A stretch of DNA of 64,000 nucleotides, from assembly GCA_002718195.1 (NCBI GenBank), contig PBDU01000021.1, positions 20,764 to 84,763 on the forward strand, written 5' to 3'. A program made the translations under genes and the position numbers. The stretch is from Methanobacteriota archaeon. GTDB lineage: Archaea > Thermoplasmatota > Poseidoniia > Poseidoniales > Poseidoniaceae. Under the pieces are notes generated by a model, which saw only the letters and a list, made by a program, of their open reading frames with translations, had not been told where the DNA came from and searched no databases. Positions 1 to 8,265 of the stretch are shown in pieces (the first letter of the stretch is position 1; each line of letters begins with the position of its first letter).

Positions 1-821
1 ACGCAGATATTAACGTCGATGAAGATCCTGATGAGGAGCGATACATCAAAGAGGCAGTGCACAGAGCTTATGTTCTCGGTTATGGGAAAATGGCTCTTGT
101 ATTTATCATAGGAATCTTCGTTCCTTTGTTCTTAGCAACTGGACTAATTAGACAGGAAATGACCTCTGGAACAATGCATTTCATGATTGCTAAACCAATT
201 GCAAGAGGGGAAATTTACCTTTACCGATTGTTGGGGTACTTGGGGGTGGCGTGGCCAATTGCGCTAATTTTAGTTGTAATTTCTGCCTTAATTACTGGCT
301 TTGTTGGACCAGGTGATAGCTTTTTCAGATTCCAAGATTTACGGGTATGGCTTGCAATACTAATTGCTACATGGATGGCTATGTTAGTTTATGGGGCTTT
401 ATTCTCTGCACTTGGAGTTATGTGGAAGTACGGAATTATTTTGGCAATACCGTTTGCTGCTTGGGAACTTGGAATGGGATTCCTTTCCATGGGATTGCCA
501 GAAAGTCCATTGCTCAAACTATCAGTTATTGGATGGTGCATGGCAATCATAGATTCAGCATCTATTGCTACTTGGCCTGAACTGCCAACATTTACTGCAT
601 TGGGCTCATGGGGCGGTGGCGGATCTGGAGAATTCGGAATCTGGGGCTTTTCCTCATCATTACCCGGATCAGACGTCTTAGATTACATTGGCTCAAGTCC
701 GCCGTTTCCTGGATTAGCACCAATGGCAAATGTAGGAGTTAGCATTTTGGTTTTACTCATTCAGGTAGCCACAATTTGGCTAATTGCTCAATCTATTTTC
801 AAAGGGAAGGAAATAGAATGA
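1..821 (+). CDS. ABC-2 type transporter permease subunit, 5' truncated by window edge
   Basis: The reading frame is open from base 3 (ADINVDEDPDEERYIKEA...) through the GTG at 57 to the stop at 819-821, so the gene begins before the window and 272 residues are visible. Several hydrophobic segments follow (visible residues about 29-50, 75-102, 114-160 and a last one near the C-terminus). The stretch RQEMTSGTMHFMIAKPIARG resembles the ABC-2 permease pattern in which an E...GT...skPisR segment follows the first membrane helices. It probably forms the membrane part of an exporter whose ATPase would lie upstream. A Gly-rich external loop lies near visible residues 200-215. Its stop overlaps the next start (ATGA), so the two genes are translationally coupled. 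The transported substrate is unknown. Confidence 0.75.
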   Translation, partial: ADINVDEDPDEERYIKEAVHRAYVLGYGKMALVFIIGIFVPLFLATGLIRQEMTSGTMHFMIAKPIARGEIYLYRLLGYLGVAWPIALILVVISALITGFVGPGDSFFRFQDLRVWLAILIATWMAMLVYGALFSALGVMWKYGIILAIPFAAWELGMGFLSMGLPESPLLKLSVIGWCMAIIDSASIATWPELPTFTALGSWGGGGSGEFGIWGFSSSLPGSDVLDYIGSSPPFPGLAPMANVGVSILVLLIQVATIWLIAQSIFKGKEIE

Positions 822-2017
822 AAAGACTGCAGGACCTTGAAAGGTTTGAAGGGGATTTTTCCTCTATGTGGAGACTTGATGACAGGCCACCAATTTTCAG
901 ATTAACTTGGGATTGGTGGTGGTGGCTAGTCATGCTAGATGACGAGGAAGGAAGACCATCTGGCAAACAATTCATGATATTATGGTCAACAAAGGATAAT
1001 GACATCGTCGATGTAAATTCACAAGAGTGGAGGCCAAGCGCTCGTCCAGGAGCTGATGAGAATGGCAGCCTAACCCTTGATGGAATGGTTTGTGCTTGGT
1101 GGTTTGACGGTGAAAAGATGCACGATGAAATCATTTCCGAGAAATGCAAACTCGTTGCAATAACCGACCAAAATCCAATTTGGCCTGATAAGGTCAGCAA
1201 AACCCTAGGAGGAGGAGCGGTTATTCCAATTCTACCAGAGGATAATTCCATGGGCCTTAATTCGGATTTAAGCGAATTTTGGATTAAAGCAAAAAGTTAC
1301 AGAAACAAATTGGATGATACTCCAGAATCTTTCGAATTCAAAATTACTCCTTGGAATAGGGCAATGTCCACTGCAAGGTATGCCACTGCAGATTATGCTG
1401 CTGGCATGGGCTATGACATATTGAGGCTACATGGTTCAAAAGTGCATGCTCTGATTGATGGCAAGGAGTCCAAAGGGACTGCTTATTTCCAAAAGGTGAA
1501 AGTTCAAGCTCCAGCAATTCCATGGTACTGGGGGATGCTACACTTCAGTGACGGATCATATCTTGACTGGTTTGTCCCTCACATATCTCCACTACTTCTT
1601 GCAAAGACACCAACTTCTTGGAAGTACGGTGACCAGGTCCACTTCTCAATTTCAATGGGCGCTCTATTTCATGATGCTGTCGAGCAAAGAAGCGAGAAAT
1701 TTAATCAGGTCTCGGTAAGAAAAGAAATGTCTGCAAAGACAATTATCCGTCACGGAAAAGAAGAGGCTCTTCCAATTTTTCATGTTGAGATAAAAAATCC
1801 AAGAACTAAAATTCTAATTGAAGCACATGCAGTTGAACGAGCACATTGGTTCTTTGACCAACCAACCAGAGGAGGAATTAGATCACATTTGACTTACAAT
1901 GAATATCCACTTGAAATCAAAAAAATAAATATTCAAAATGAATATCGAGTACGAACTGTAGATGATTATGAATGGATAAGAGGTAATGCTGAGCATTCAT
2001 GGGGATTGTTACATTGA
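818..2017 (+). CDS. Unknown protein, possibly AttH/CrtC (lipocalin-like) family
   Basis: This 399-residue protein starts at ATG 818, which overlaps the upstream permease stop in an ATGA junction; a longer reading from 776 would run inside the permease and is less likely. No signal peptide or membrane helix is evident. A Trp cluster (W31, W33-W36) occurs near the N-terminus. Around residues 217-245 the motif WYWGMLHFSDGSYLDWF resembles the W-x-W...DG segment of the AttH/carotenoid 1,2-hydratase-like double-lipocalin fold. AttH-type proteins are known next to ABC exporter permeases (attEFGH), and the ABC-2 permease upstream fits that context. The family call is a weak resemblance only; otherwise it is a hypothetical protein coupled to a transporter. 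Confidence 0.5.
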   Translation: MKRLQDLERFEGDFSSMWRLDDRPPIFRLTWDWWWWLVMLDDEEGRPSGKQFMILWSTKDNDIVDVNSQEWRPSARPGADENGSLTLDGMVCAWWFDGEKMHDEIISEKCKLVAITDQNPIWPDKVSKTLGGGAVIPILPEDNSMGLNSDLSEFWIKAKSYRNKLDDTPESFEFKITPWNRAMSTARYATADYAAGMGYDILRLHGSKVHALIDGKESKGTAYFQKVKVQAPAIPWYWGMLHFSDGSYLDWFVPHISPLLLAKTPTSWKYGDQVHFSISMGALFHDAVEQRSEKFNQVSVRKEMSAKTIIRHGKEEALPIFHVEIKNPRTKILIEAHAVERAHWFFDQPTRGGIRSHLTYNEYPLEIKKINIQNEYRVRTVDDYEWIRGNAEHSWGLLH

Positions 2018-2087
2018 ACCATTTTCATATGCTTAAATGGGGTAATATATTTGAGTAGTATCGTATAGAGACAATAGAGGCGTGTCT

Positions 2088-3152
2088 ATGTCTGATGAAG
2101 AAGTGCAGGAAGAAATCGCAACTACTGAGGAGGAGGTTGCACAGACAAGCCCAGAGGAAATCGCTCAACCAGTTGAACAATCACAACAGAATGAGGAGAA
2201 GAAAAAAGAAAAATTGAATAAGAAATTCAGACTCATAAAAGGAGAAGAAATTCTAGAAACCAAACAACCTAGTTTTTTGGCATTTTTCCAATATTATCTG
2301 CTCGGAGTAATTGTATTCGGAGTCCACTTCCTATACTCCCTTGACAACTGGGAAGACATTGTTTCACAAGACCCGGGGTTCGCTCTTTCCCTACTTGCTA
2401 ATATGATGAATAATCAGGTCTCCTTTGTCGTTGTGATGCTCATAATTGCTTGGTTTAACAGAATGATAAATGCCTCGACATCAAATGGTTGGATAGGAGT
2501 TTGGTTGATGATAACTGCACTAGTTCCAATGTTCACCTTAATTGATAACACATTTGAAGGAGCTGATTGGTACCCAGGAATAGGTGACTCAGGATTACTT
2601 CCTGAAAGTCCAAATTTCCTAATGAATGGACTCGTATTGTGTGGATTATTTGTTTTCATGGTCTTACTCTACCAAAGGTCATTCCACTATGCAGTAACAA
2701 CAGATGCGATTATTTTCCATCACGGATTCTTGCTCTCAAGGGCTCATAGAAGATTACTTTTCGATAGAATCTCAGAGGTTATAGTTAATAGAACCCCGAT
2801 CGGAACGATGATGGGTTTTGCCACAATTTCGATTCTGACAGATTCCGGTATTGGCTTGGTTGAAGAAACAAAGGGTGGAGCAATTGGAGCGTCTGGAGCC
2901 AATCTTGTCAATGATAAAGAAACAGATATGCCTGCCGAAAAAGCAGGGAAGAACATACTGAAAATGTTCTTTGCAATAGTCACCTACCAGAGAACTGTTA
3001 CAAAGGTAAAGCCAGACCCTAAGAATTGCTTTTACTGCATTAGAAACTGGGGAGATACAAAGGACCTGCTAAATGAAAAGCACAAGCAACACTCCCAAAG
3101 CACACTGCTTGAGGAGTTGAAAGATTCCATCGTTGCCTCCTCCGAAAACTGA
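2088..3152 (+). CDS. Membrane protein with bacterial PH domain (YdbS/DUF304-like)
   Basis: This 354-residue protein has an acidic, Gln/Glu-rich N-terminal tail (residues 1-60), several membrane segments between about 70 and 205, and a C-terminal cytoplasmic domain. The run RRLLFDRISEVIVNRTPIGT followed by GFATISILTDSG is typical of bacterial PH domains, in which strands are introduced by an i-x-R-i-x-x-v pattern. ATG 2088 is preferred over the in-frame GTG at 2082 because the GAGG at 2077-2080 is 7 bases from the ATG but only 1 from the GTG. A TATA-like AATATATTT lies at about 2043-2051. The family is linked to membrane or envelope functions; the precise role is unknown. Confidence 0.65.
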   Translation: MSDEEVQEEIATTEEEVAQTSPEEIAQPVEQSQQNEEKKKEKLNKKFRLIKGEEILETKQPSFLAFFQYYLLGVIVFGVHFLYSLDNWEDIVSQDPGFALSLLANMMNNQVSFVVVMLIIAWFNRMINASTSNGWIGVWLMITALVPMFTLIDNTFEGADWYPGIGDSGLLPESPNFLMNGLVLCGLFVFMVLLYQRSFHYAVTTDAIIFHHGFLLSRAHRRLLFDRISEVIVNRTPIGTMMGFATISILTDSGIGLVEETKGGAIGASGANLVNDKETDMPAEKAGKNILKMFFAIVTYQRTVTKVKPDPKNCFYCIRNWGDTKDLLNEKHKQHSQSTLLEELKDSIVASSEN

Positions 3153-3208
3153 ATTGCATATCGGTTGTTTCAAGAACTAAACACTGTTGGTTTGCCTGAG
3201 GGAACATT

Positions 3209-3724
3209 ATGTCCGATGAAATTTTACAACCTGCGATTGAACTTTTTGCGGGCGGAGATCTAGAAGGCGCAGTAAATATGCTTGATGAATTAACAAAGAA
3301 GCACAGAGATGTAGCGGCTGTTCACCACACATATGCTGAATTCGCAAATATGCTCAATGTTGAAGCACAAGATGATATTATCCCAGGCGGTAAGATCATG
3401 ATGGCTTACAAAAAGGCAATGAATCTCGATGAAGAAAACGACGAATACATCGTTGACTTTGCTGATTTCGCACTCGAGTGTAGAAGACTACCACAAGCTG
3501 TCAAAGAGTACGAAAGGTATGCTAGAAGACTTGAACTTGCAGACATTCCTATCGATGATAGACTATACATGGCTGCCAGGAACCTAGTTGATGCAATAGA
3601 GGTTGTTGACCCAACAAAATCCAATGATATGGTAATGCCATGGATAAAGGCTGCAATCCGCTGGTCAGTTGGTGGATTAGGATATTCTGCTGAAGAAGCA
3701 ATTTCCCTATTGAACGAGGAATAA
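3209..3724 (+). CDS. Small TPR-like repeat protein
   Basis: This 171-residue soluble protein consists of helical hairpins. Patterns such as AIELFAGGDLEGAVNMLDEL and a later A-x-K-E-Y-E-R-Y segment match tetratricopeptide-like repeats, which mediate protein binding. There is no signal peptide. A GAGGGA Shine-Dalgarno-like element precedes ATG 3209. The stop (3722-3724) shares a base with the start of truA, so the two are translationally coupled; whether it helps tRNA modification is unknown. Confidence 0.65.
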   Translation: MSDEILQPAIELFAGGDLEGAVNMLDELTKKHRDVAAVHHTYAEFANMLNVEAQDDIIPGGKIMMAYKKAMNLDEENDEYIVDFADFALECRRLPQAVKEYERYARRLELADIPIDDRLYMAARNLVDAIEVVDPTKSNDMVMPWIKAAIRWSVGGLGYSAEEAISLLNEE

Positions 3725-4731
3725 TGATGACCCGCAGGGTCAGACTGGCATTTCGGATAGGGTATCTAGGAGACCATTTTCATGGCTCTCAAATCCAACC
3801 GGATGTAATCACTGTACAATCTGAACTAATTCGAGTGATGCGGTCATTGAACTGGATAAGTCCTGAAGACAATGGTCTTCTCATTCTCTCAAGCCGAACA
3901 GATGCTGGAGTACACGTTCGAATAAACGGTGGAACTGTTGAAATCGATGAGGAATTGTGGTTATCTGTTGGACGCAGAAAATTCGTTAGGGCAATCGATG
4001 ATAGGCTACCAAAACAATTGGCATTACTGGATGTCCACAGAGTGGAAGAAGGATGGAATGCAAGGCTAGCTTTACATCGCTGCTACAGATACAGGCTAGA
4101 ATGCTTAGAAGGCTGGGAAAAGCCTGAACTTAACGAATTTAATGAGATTCTTGAGTGCTTTATTGGCACATATGACGCAAGAAATTTTGCGAAAATGGAG
4201 CCACATAGGAATCCCGAGAGAACTATTGTTGACTGTAAGCCATGGATAGTCGATAACAGAATTGTAGGCTTCGAAATAACCGGTTACGCATTCCTTTGGA
4301 ATCAGGTAAGACGCACGGCATTTGCAATTCATAGAGCATTGTTGGGAGAGATAACAGTTCAAGACATTAGGAAAGCGATACAAGAGCCTGAGACCGAGGT
4401 AGATTTTGGAGTGGCACCTCCCGAATGGTTGGTATTATGGAATATTGAGTGGGATATTCTTCCAACATTACCTCTCCAAGGAAGAGATATTGTATTCAGC
4501 ACACCACCTACTGCTGAGATGGTTGAACGCACAATGATGAAGCGCTGGAGATATGCATGCGGGCAAGAAATGAAGGCAATGTTACAGAATGAATGGGCTG
4601 TTCTTGGAATCTTACCTAGCCCATATATTGACCAAAAAAAGGATGCAGAAGAAATACTGAAATCAAGCCAATCCGATGATTTTCCTTCAAAATTGAAGAA
4701 AACGGATCACAATAATTCTACTGTTATCTGA
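3724..4731 (+). CDS. truA: tRNA pseudouridine synthase A (TruA family)
   Basis: TruA family enzymes convert uridines in the tRNA anticodon arm (classically 38-40) to pseudouridine. The catalytic aspartate is D60 in SSRTDAGVH. Further support is the N-terminal R-x-x-x-x-x-Y...F-x-G-S-Q pattern and the second-half segment FLWNQVRRTAFAIHRALLGE, equivalent to the usual F-x-x-x-Q-V-R block. At 335 residues it is longer than compact archaeal relatives, with a charged C-terminal tail (KKDAEEILKSSQ...). The start overlaps the upstream stop by one base. The 3' end overlaps the convergent ribK gene by 25 bases. Confidence 0.88.
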   Translation: MMTRRVRLAFRIGYLGDHFHGSQIQPDVITVQSELIRVMRSLNWISPEDNGLLILSSRTDAGVHVRINGGTVEIDEELWLSVGRRKFVRAIDDRLPKQLALLDVHRVEEGWNARLALHRCYRYRLECLEGWEKPELNEFNEILECFIGTYDARNFAKMEPHRNPERTIVDCKPWIVDNRIVGFEITGYAFLWNQVRRTAFAIHRALLGEITVQDIRKAIQEPETEVDFGVAPPEWLVLWNIEWDILPTLPLQGRDIVFSTPPTAEMVERTMMKRWRYACGQEMKAMLQNEWAVLGILPSPYIDQKKDAEEILKSSQSDDFPSKLKKTDHNNSTVI

Positions 4732-5174
4732 TCTCCATCTTTTAGGTTCATACTCTCACGAAGGAATTTTGTTGCTATGATTTCCACAACATCCACGTGT
4801 CTAGTTAGATCTGGTATCAATATAGCAGCATCTATGTCCTGATTAGGAGTTTCAATTTTTATTTTGTAAGCAGTTGCTCCACCAAATGAAACACCCTCCC
4901 TTAGGAATCCTCTTATTCTGATATTTTCAAATCTTGATACATCGATCTTTTTTGAATTTGAGATTATTTCTTCATCCAATTCTAGAGTATCAAGACCTGC
5001 TTTGTTTCTGAGGGCAATAGATTTACTCAAACTATCACCAGAAACATTCAGATTCAGAGTACCCGGCCATGCCGTGTTGCCAAGGACTTCCCTGAATTGG
5101 TCTTGATAATGAGACTGCGCCATGAATACATGTGCTCTACCCAATCCACTGGACACTACTCCATTTAGGCGCAT
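4707..5174 (-). CDS. ribK: CTP-dependent riboflavin kinase (archaeal RibK)
   Basis: Archaeal RibK phosphorylates riboflavin to FMN using CTP. The 155-residue protein shows the DUF120/RibK signatures: an N-terminal GVVSSGLGRAHVF, then Y-x-x-Q-F-x-x-x-L-G, and WPGTLNLNV, where the PGTLN motif belongs to the nucleotide/flavin site. It lacks the winged-helix domain fused in some methanogen homologs, so it is the short form. It is convergent with truA and the coding ends overlap by 25 bases. The opposite-strand PLP enzyme gene starts about 100 bases upstream, so the two share a divergent promoter region. Confidence 0.9.
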   Translation of the reverse strand: MRLNGVVSSGLGRAHVFMAQSHYQDQFREVLGNTAWPGTLNLNVSGDSLSKSIALRNKAGLDTLELDEEIISNSKKIDVSRFENIRIRGFLREGVSFGGATAYKIKIETPNQDIDAAILIPDLTRHVDVVEIIATKFLRESMNLKDGDQITVELL

Positions 5175-5279
5175 GGCACACCCAACACTTACTATTTATC
5201 AAATGAAGGCATTCCATTGTTCATCAAACTGAACCTCAAACTCAATAGAAGGCGGAGTCGAGGCAGGCATGGTGAGAAC

Positions 5280-6461
5280 ATGCCCGGCGACATGACATGG
5301 ATGAAGGAAAGGTATGCTGATTTGGAATCAAAGTCACTTCTGTGGCAACCTCCAACCTTGGAAAGTGCGAATGTACCTAGATGCACAATGGATGGAAAGC
5401 CAACAATTATGCTCTCTGCAAATAACTATCTTAACCTTACAACACACCCAAAAGTGGTACAAGCTACCATTGATGCCACTCTAAAATATGGAGCAGGTTC
5501 TGGTTCAGTAAGGGCTATTGCTGGAACTATGGATATTCACTTAGAAGCAGAGAAGAAGGTCGCTGAATTCAAAGGTGTGGAGTCTGCATTGATTTATTCG
5601 GCTGGTTACACAGCCAATGTAGGATTGATACCTTCTTTGGTCCAAGGCGCTCAGGACGTAATTATCTCTGATGAATTAAATCACGGATCTATCATTGACG
5701 GAGTTAGACTAACCAAAGCGAGAAGGGGAGTTTATGCACACAATGACATGGGTGAATTAGAGGCAGTCTTGAAGATGAATGAAGATGCTGAGAGAAAACT
5801 GATTATCACCGATGGAGTATTTTCAATGGATGGAGATATTGCTCCACTGGATGAGATAAATAAGTTAGCAGAAGAATTTGGAGCCATGGTATACGTAGAC
5901 GACTGCCATGGAGAGGGAGTTCTGGGTGAAACGGGCGCTGGTATTGTAGACCATTTCAAATTGCAAGGAAAGGTTGACTTCGAAGTTGGCTCATTTTCAA
6001 AGGCTCTCGGAGTTCAAGGTGGTATAGTTGCTGGAAGCGAGGATACCAGAAATCACGCACTTAATCACTCCAGGTCTTGGCTTTTATCTGGATCTCAACC
6101 ACCTGGAGTAGCCGCTGCCCAAAAAGCAGCCATTGAGGTCCTGATGGAAGAGCCTGAGCACCACAAGAAATTATGGGAAAATACCAATTATTTCAGGAAG
6201 GAATTGCAATCACTTGGATTTGATACCGGTGTCTCAACAACACCGATTATTCCCGTAATGTGCGGTCAATCTAGTACAGCAAAGGAGCTCAGCACTACCC
6301 TTGGAGAAAACGGCGTAATGGCTGGAGCAATTGTTTTCCCAATGGTTGCCAGGGACAAAGCACGAGTTAGGACTCAAATGTCTGCTGGCTTATCAAAAGA
6401 TGATCTCGATGAGGTTTTGAGAATATTCGAGAATGTTGGAGGGAAACTTGGATTGATTTGA
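5280..6461 (+). CDS. PLP-dependent alpha-oxoamine synthase (glycine C-acetyltransferase / BioF-like)
   Basis: Members of this fold-type I PLP family condense an amino acid with an acyl-CoA: Kbl makes 2-amino-3-ketobutyrate from glycine and acetyl-CoA, BioF makes 8-amino-7-oxononanoate. The PLP lysine is K241 in GSFSKALGVQGG, the cofactor-binding aspartate is in VYVDDCHGEG, and the N-terminal SANNYLNL and SGSVRAIAGT motifs are typical. The length of 393 residues matches the family. ATG 5280 is chosen because a GGTGAG lies just upstream and family homology starts right after it; a start at 5217 would add a basic, non-homologous leader. Kbl is the likeliest role because no biotin genes are nearby, but this is inference. 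Confidence 0.85.
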   Translation: MPGDMTWMKERYADLESKSLLWQPPTLESANVPRCTMDGKPTIMLSANNYLNLTTHPKVVQATIDATLKYGAGSGSVRAIAGTMDIHLEAEKKVAEFKGVESALIYSAGYTANVGLIPSLVQGAQDVIISDELNHGSIIDGVRLTKARRGVYAHNDMGELEAVLKMNEDAERKLIITDGVFSMDGDIAPLDEINKLAEEFGAMVYVDDCHGEGVLGETGAGIVDHFKLQGKVDFEVGSFSKALGVQGGIVAGSEDTRNHALNHSRSWLLSGSQPPGVAAAQKAAIEVLMEEPEHHKKLWENTNYFRKELQSLGFDTGVSTTPIIPVMCGQSSTAKELSTTLGENGVMAGAIVFPMVARDKARVRTQMSAGLSKDDLDEVLRIFENVGGKLGLI

Positions 6462-6462
6462 T

Positions 6463-7086
6463 TTATTCAGATTCACTAAATTCGTCCACAACTTCCATCA
6501 ATTGCTCATCCCATTCGTTTGACGGTTCCTCATCATAGGTTTTTTCTTGGACTAAATCACTGTCCAGAATTGGATTTTCTCCCCGCTCAAATTGATTTAG
6601 CAATCGCCATCTAGGTGCCCATGACAAATGAACATAAATCGGTCCAGGACTTAGAAGGAAGAACCAAACAATTGTATTTGAAATATCGAATAAATCCCCT
6701 ACGTTCAAAGAATGTAAGGCAATTCCAATGAAAGGCATTGGATAGAGTATAAGCCTTGGAGGCTTTACTGGATACCTCTTTGAGATTGATACTATTATTA
6801 GCGACAAAAAGCCCAATATTAAACAAACAAGGAAAATCAGCATAGTCTCATAAATCCACTGAAATAACCAACTATCACCGTATCCATAAAGACTCGGGAA
6901 TATCAGAACTAGAGACAACAATAATCCGTAAAATGCAGTTACATAAGCAGGATGACTTAGCCACAGGGGCAACGTAGCAAAGCGTCGAGAGAGAAAGGCA
7001 CCTAGGAGTAGATCTTTGGAATTATCATCCAATGATTCTAACCTATTCCTCCAACTCGAATCACTATCCACGATATTGGTCGTCAA
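6463..7086 (-). CDS. Hypothetical membrane protein
   Basis: I do not recognise this 207-residue protein. It has a soluble N-terminus, about four membrane segments (roughly residues 45-65, 78-103, 115-130 and 135-152) and an acidic cytoplasmic C-terminus (…EEPSNEWDEQLMEVVDEF…). The apparent start is TTG at 7086; a GTG lies five codons further in. It is the last of three minus-strand genes (8167 to 6463), but a 47-base gap separates it from the gene before it. It converges tightly with the PLP enzyme gene, with one base between the two stops. Confidence 0.55.
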   Translation of the reverse strand: MTTNIVDSDSSWRNRLESLDDNSKDLLLGAFLSRRFATLPLWLSHPAYVTAFYGLLLSLVLIFPSLYGYGDSWLFQWIYETMLIFLVCLILGFLSLIIVSISKRYPVKPPRLILYPMPFIGIALHSLNVGDLFDISNTIVWFFLLSPGPIYVHLSWAPRWRLLNQFERGENPILDSDLVQEKTYDEEPSNEWDEQLMEVVDEFSESE

Positions 7087-7133
7087 ATTAGGTTTTTAGC
7101 ATAGTATGCCTGAAAATTGCAAATGAACATGTA

Positions 7134-7748
7134 TTATTCATCTTTTGATTTGAACGACCTAATTCCAGATTCTAGTAATTCCTCTTCTTCTGGCCATTCC
7201 CTATCGAGTGACAAGTTATCGTCATCTTCCCTTTTTCTAGCATCCTCAATCGTATCATTTTTACCTAAATAAGCATCTCTATAGGCTAATGAGGCATTGA
7301 TGAAAGACAAACACTTCTTGTGAACGTCTTGAATTGATTTACTCTCAATCAACCCCATCTCGATATCGTAATTGCCTCCATCCTCAAGCATATTGACAAC
7401 ATCTATCATCTCATCTTTGTGGATTCGAAATCTTTTGTCACCGAGTTTTTTCCAAAGTCCGCTTAAATCTTTAACATAAACATCGGCTTTACCATCACTT
7501 TCATCCTCACGAAATGGATGACCTTCGCCTAAGCAAATGGTTGAGTTCAAAAATTGTTTTTCTTTGAAGGATAAATAACTTGGATACAGAAAACACATTG
7601 CGAGGCTGAATAAGAATACAGATAATAAAAGTGAGAAATTGAAAATTATTAGTGATAAGATTAGAATTATCGATTCGAAAGGAAGACGGATGATCCCTTG
7701 ATGGGGAGCGTATAATACAGAGCCATCGGGGTATTCATCATCTGGCAT
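7134..7748 (-). CDS. Hypothetical protein with N-terminal membrane hairpin
   Basis: I do not recognise this 204-residue protein. A short N-terminal stretch is followed by two adjacent hydrophobic segments (about residues 23-58), which could form a membrane hairpin, and then a soluble, highly charged domain ending in an acidic tail (REWPEEEELLESG...). ATG 7748 lies two bases after the stop of the DUF309 gene, so the two are co-transcribed and probably coupled. Function unknown. Confidence 0.55.
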   Translation of the reverse strand: MPDDEYPDGSVLYAPHQGIIRLPFESIILILSLIIFNFSLLLSVFLFSLAMCFLYPSYLSFKEKQFLNSTICLGEGHPFREDESDGKADVYVKDLSGLWKKLGDKRFRIHKDEMIDVVNMLEDGGNYDIEMGLIESKSIQDVHKKCLSFINASLAYRDAYLGKNDTIEDARKREDDDNLSLDREWPEEEELLESGIRSFKSKDE

Positions 7749-7750
7749 TT

Positions 7751-8167
7751 TTACTCCTCTTCATTTTTCAAAAATGGTAGTTTAACAGGCAAATCTATCA
7801 AATCCCAAACATCGGCATCACTTGAGTATTGTTCTATATTCTTCAAATGCAAGTTAATATCTATCCCCCATGCATTATCGTATGGACTCAGTTTTGGAAC
7901 TAGTTTGAGCCATTGGTTGGTCACTCCTCTAGACTTTTTCTTTCTGTGGTTAACCAATAGCGCAGCAGTTTGTATTAACCCTTGAATTAGAAGTACCTCC
8001 CCACTATCTGCATTACGCTTCTTTAACAAATTCCAAAGGTCTTCCCAATCTTCATGGGCATGCCAGAATTTCTGAGCATCAAATTTGTTAATCCCTGCGC
8101 GAAACAGACGCAATTCCTCAGAGCCAACCAATGGGGAAGGGATACGGCTCTTTTCTGCCATGTCCAT
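7751..8167 (-). CDS. DUF309 family protein
   Basis: This 138-residue helical protein has the DUF309 signature: F-x-x-G-I-N-K-F-x-A-x-x-F-W-H-A-H-E-D-W-E-x-L-W near residues 26-48, then LIQGLIQTAALLVNHRKK. The conserved H..HE..WE residues suggest metal or ligand binding, but the biochemical role of the family is not established. Two starts are possible, ATG 8167 and ATG 8161 (MAEKSRIP). It is the first of three minus-strand genes and diverges from the DUF835 gene, leaving about 100 bases that should contain both promoters. Confidence 0.75.
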   Translation of the reverse strand: MDMAEKSRIPSPLVGSEELRLFRAGINKFDAQKFWHAHEDWEDLWNLLKKRNADSGEVLLIQGLIQTAALLVNHRKKKSRGVTNQWLKLVPKLSPYDNAWGIDINLHLKNIEQYSSDADVWDLIDLPVKLPFLKNEEE

Positions 8168-8251
8168 GCCAGTAATTCATGCTTGAAACATGTATGCATT
8201 GCTGAATTTAGCCACGACATTCAATAACTCATCGTCACCGTTAACAAAACT

Positions 8252-8257
8252 AGGAGG
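8252..8257 (+). promoter_or_regulatory. Shine-Dalgarno AGGAGG that decides the start of the DUF835 gene
   Basis: AGGAGG at 8252-8257 lies 8 bases before GTG 8266 but only 2 bases before the upstream TTG at 8260. Normal spacing therefore favours GTG 8266 as the initiator. Confidence 0.6.
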
Positions 8258-8265
8258 GGTTGGAA

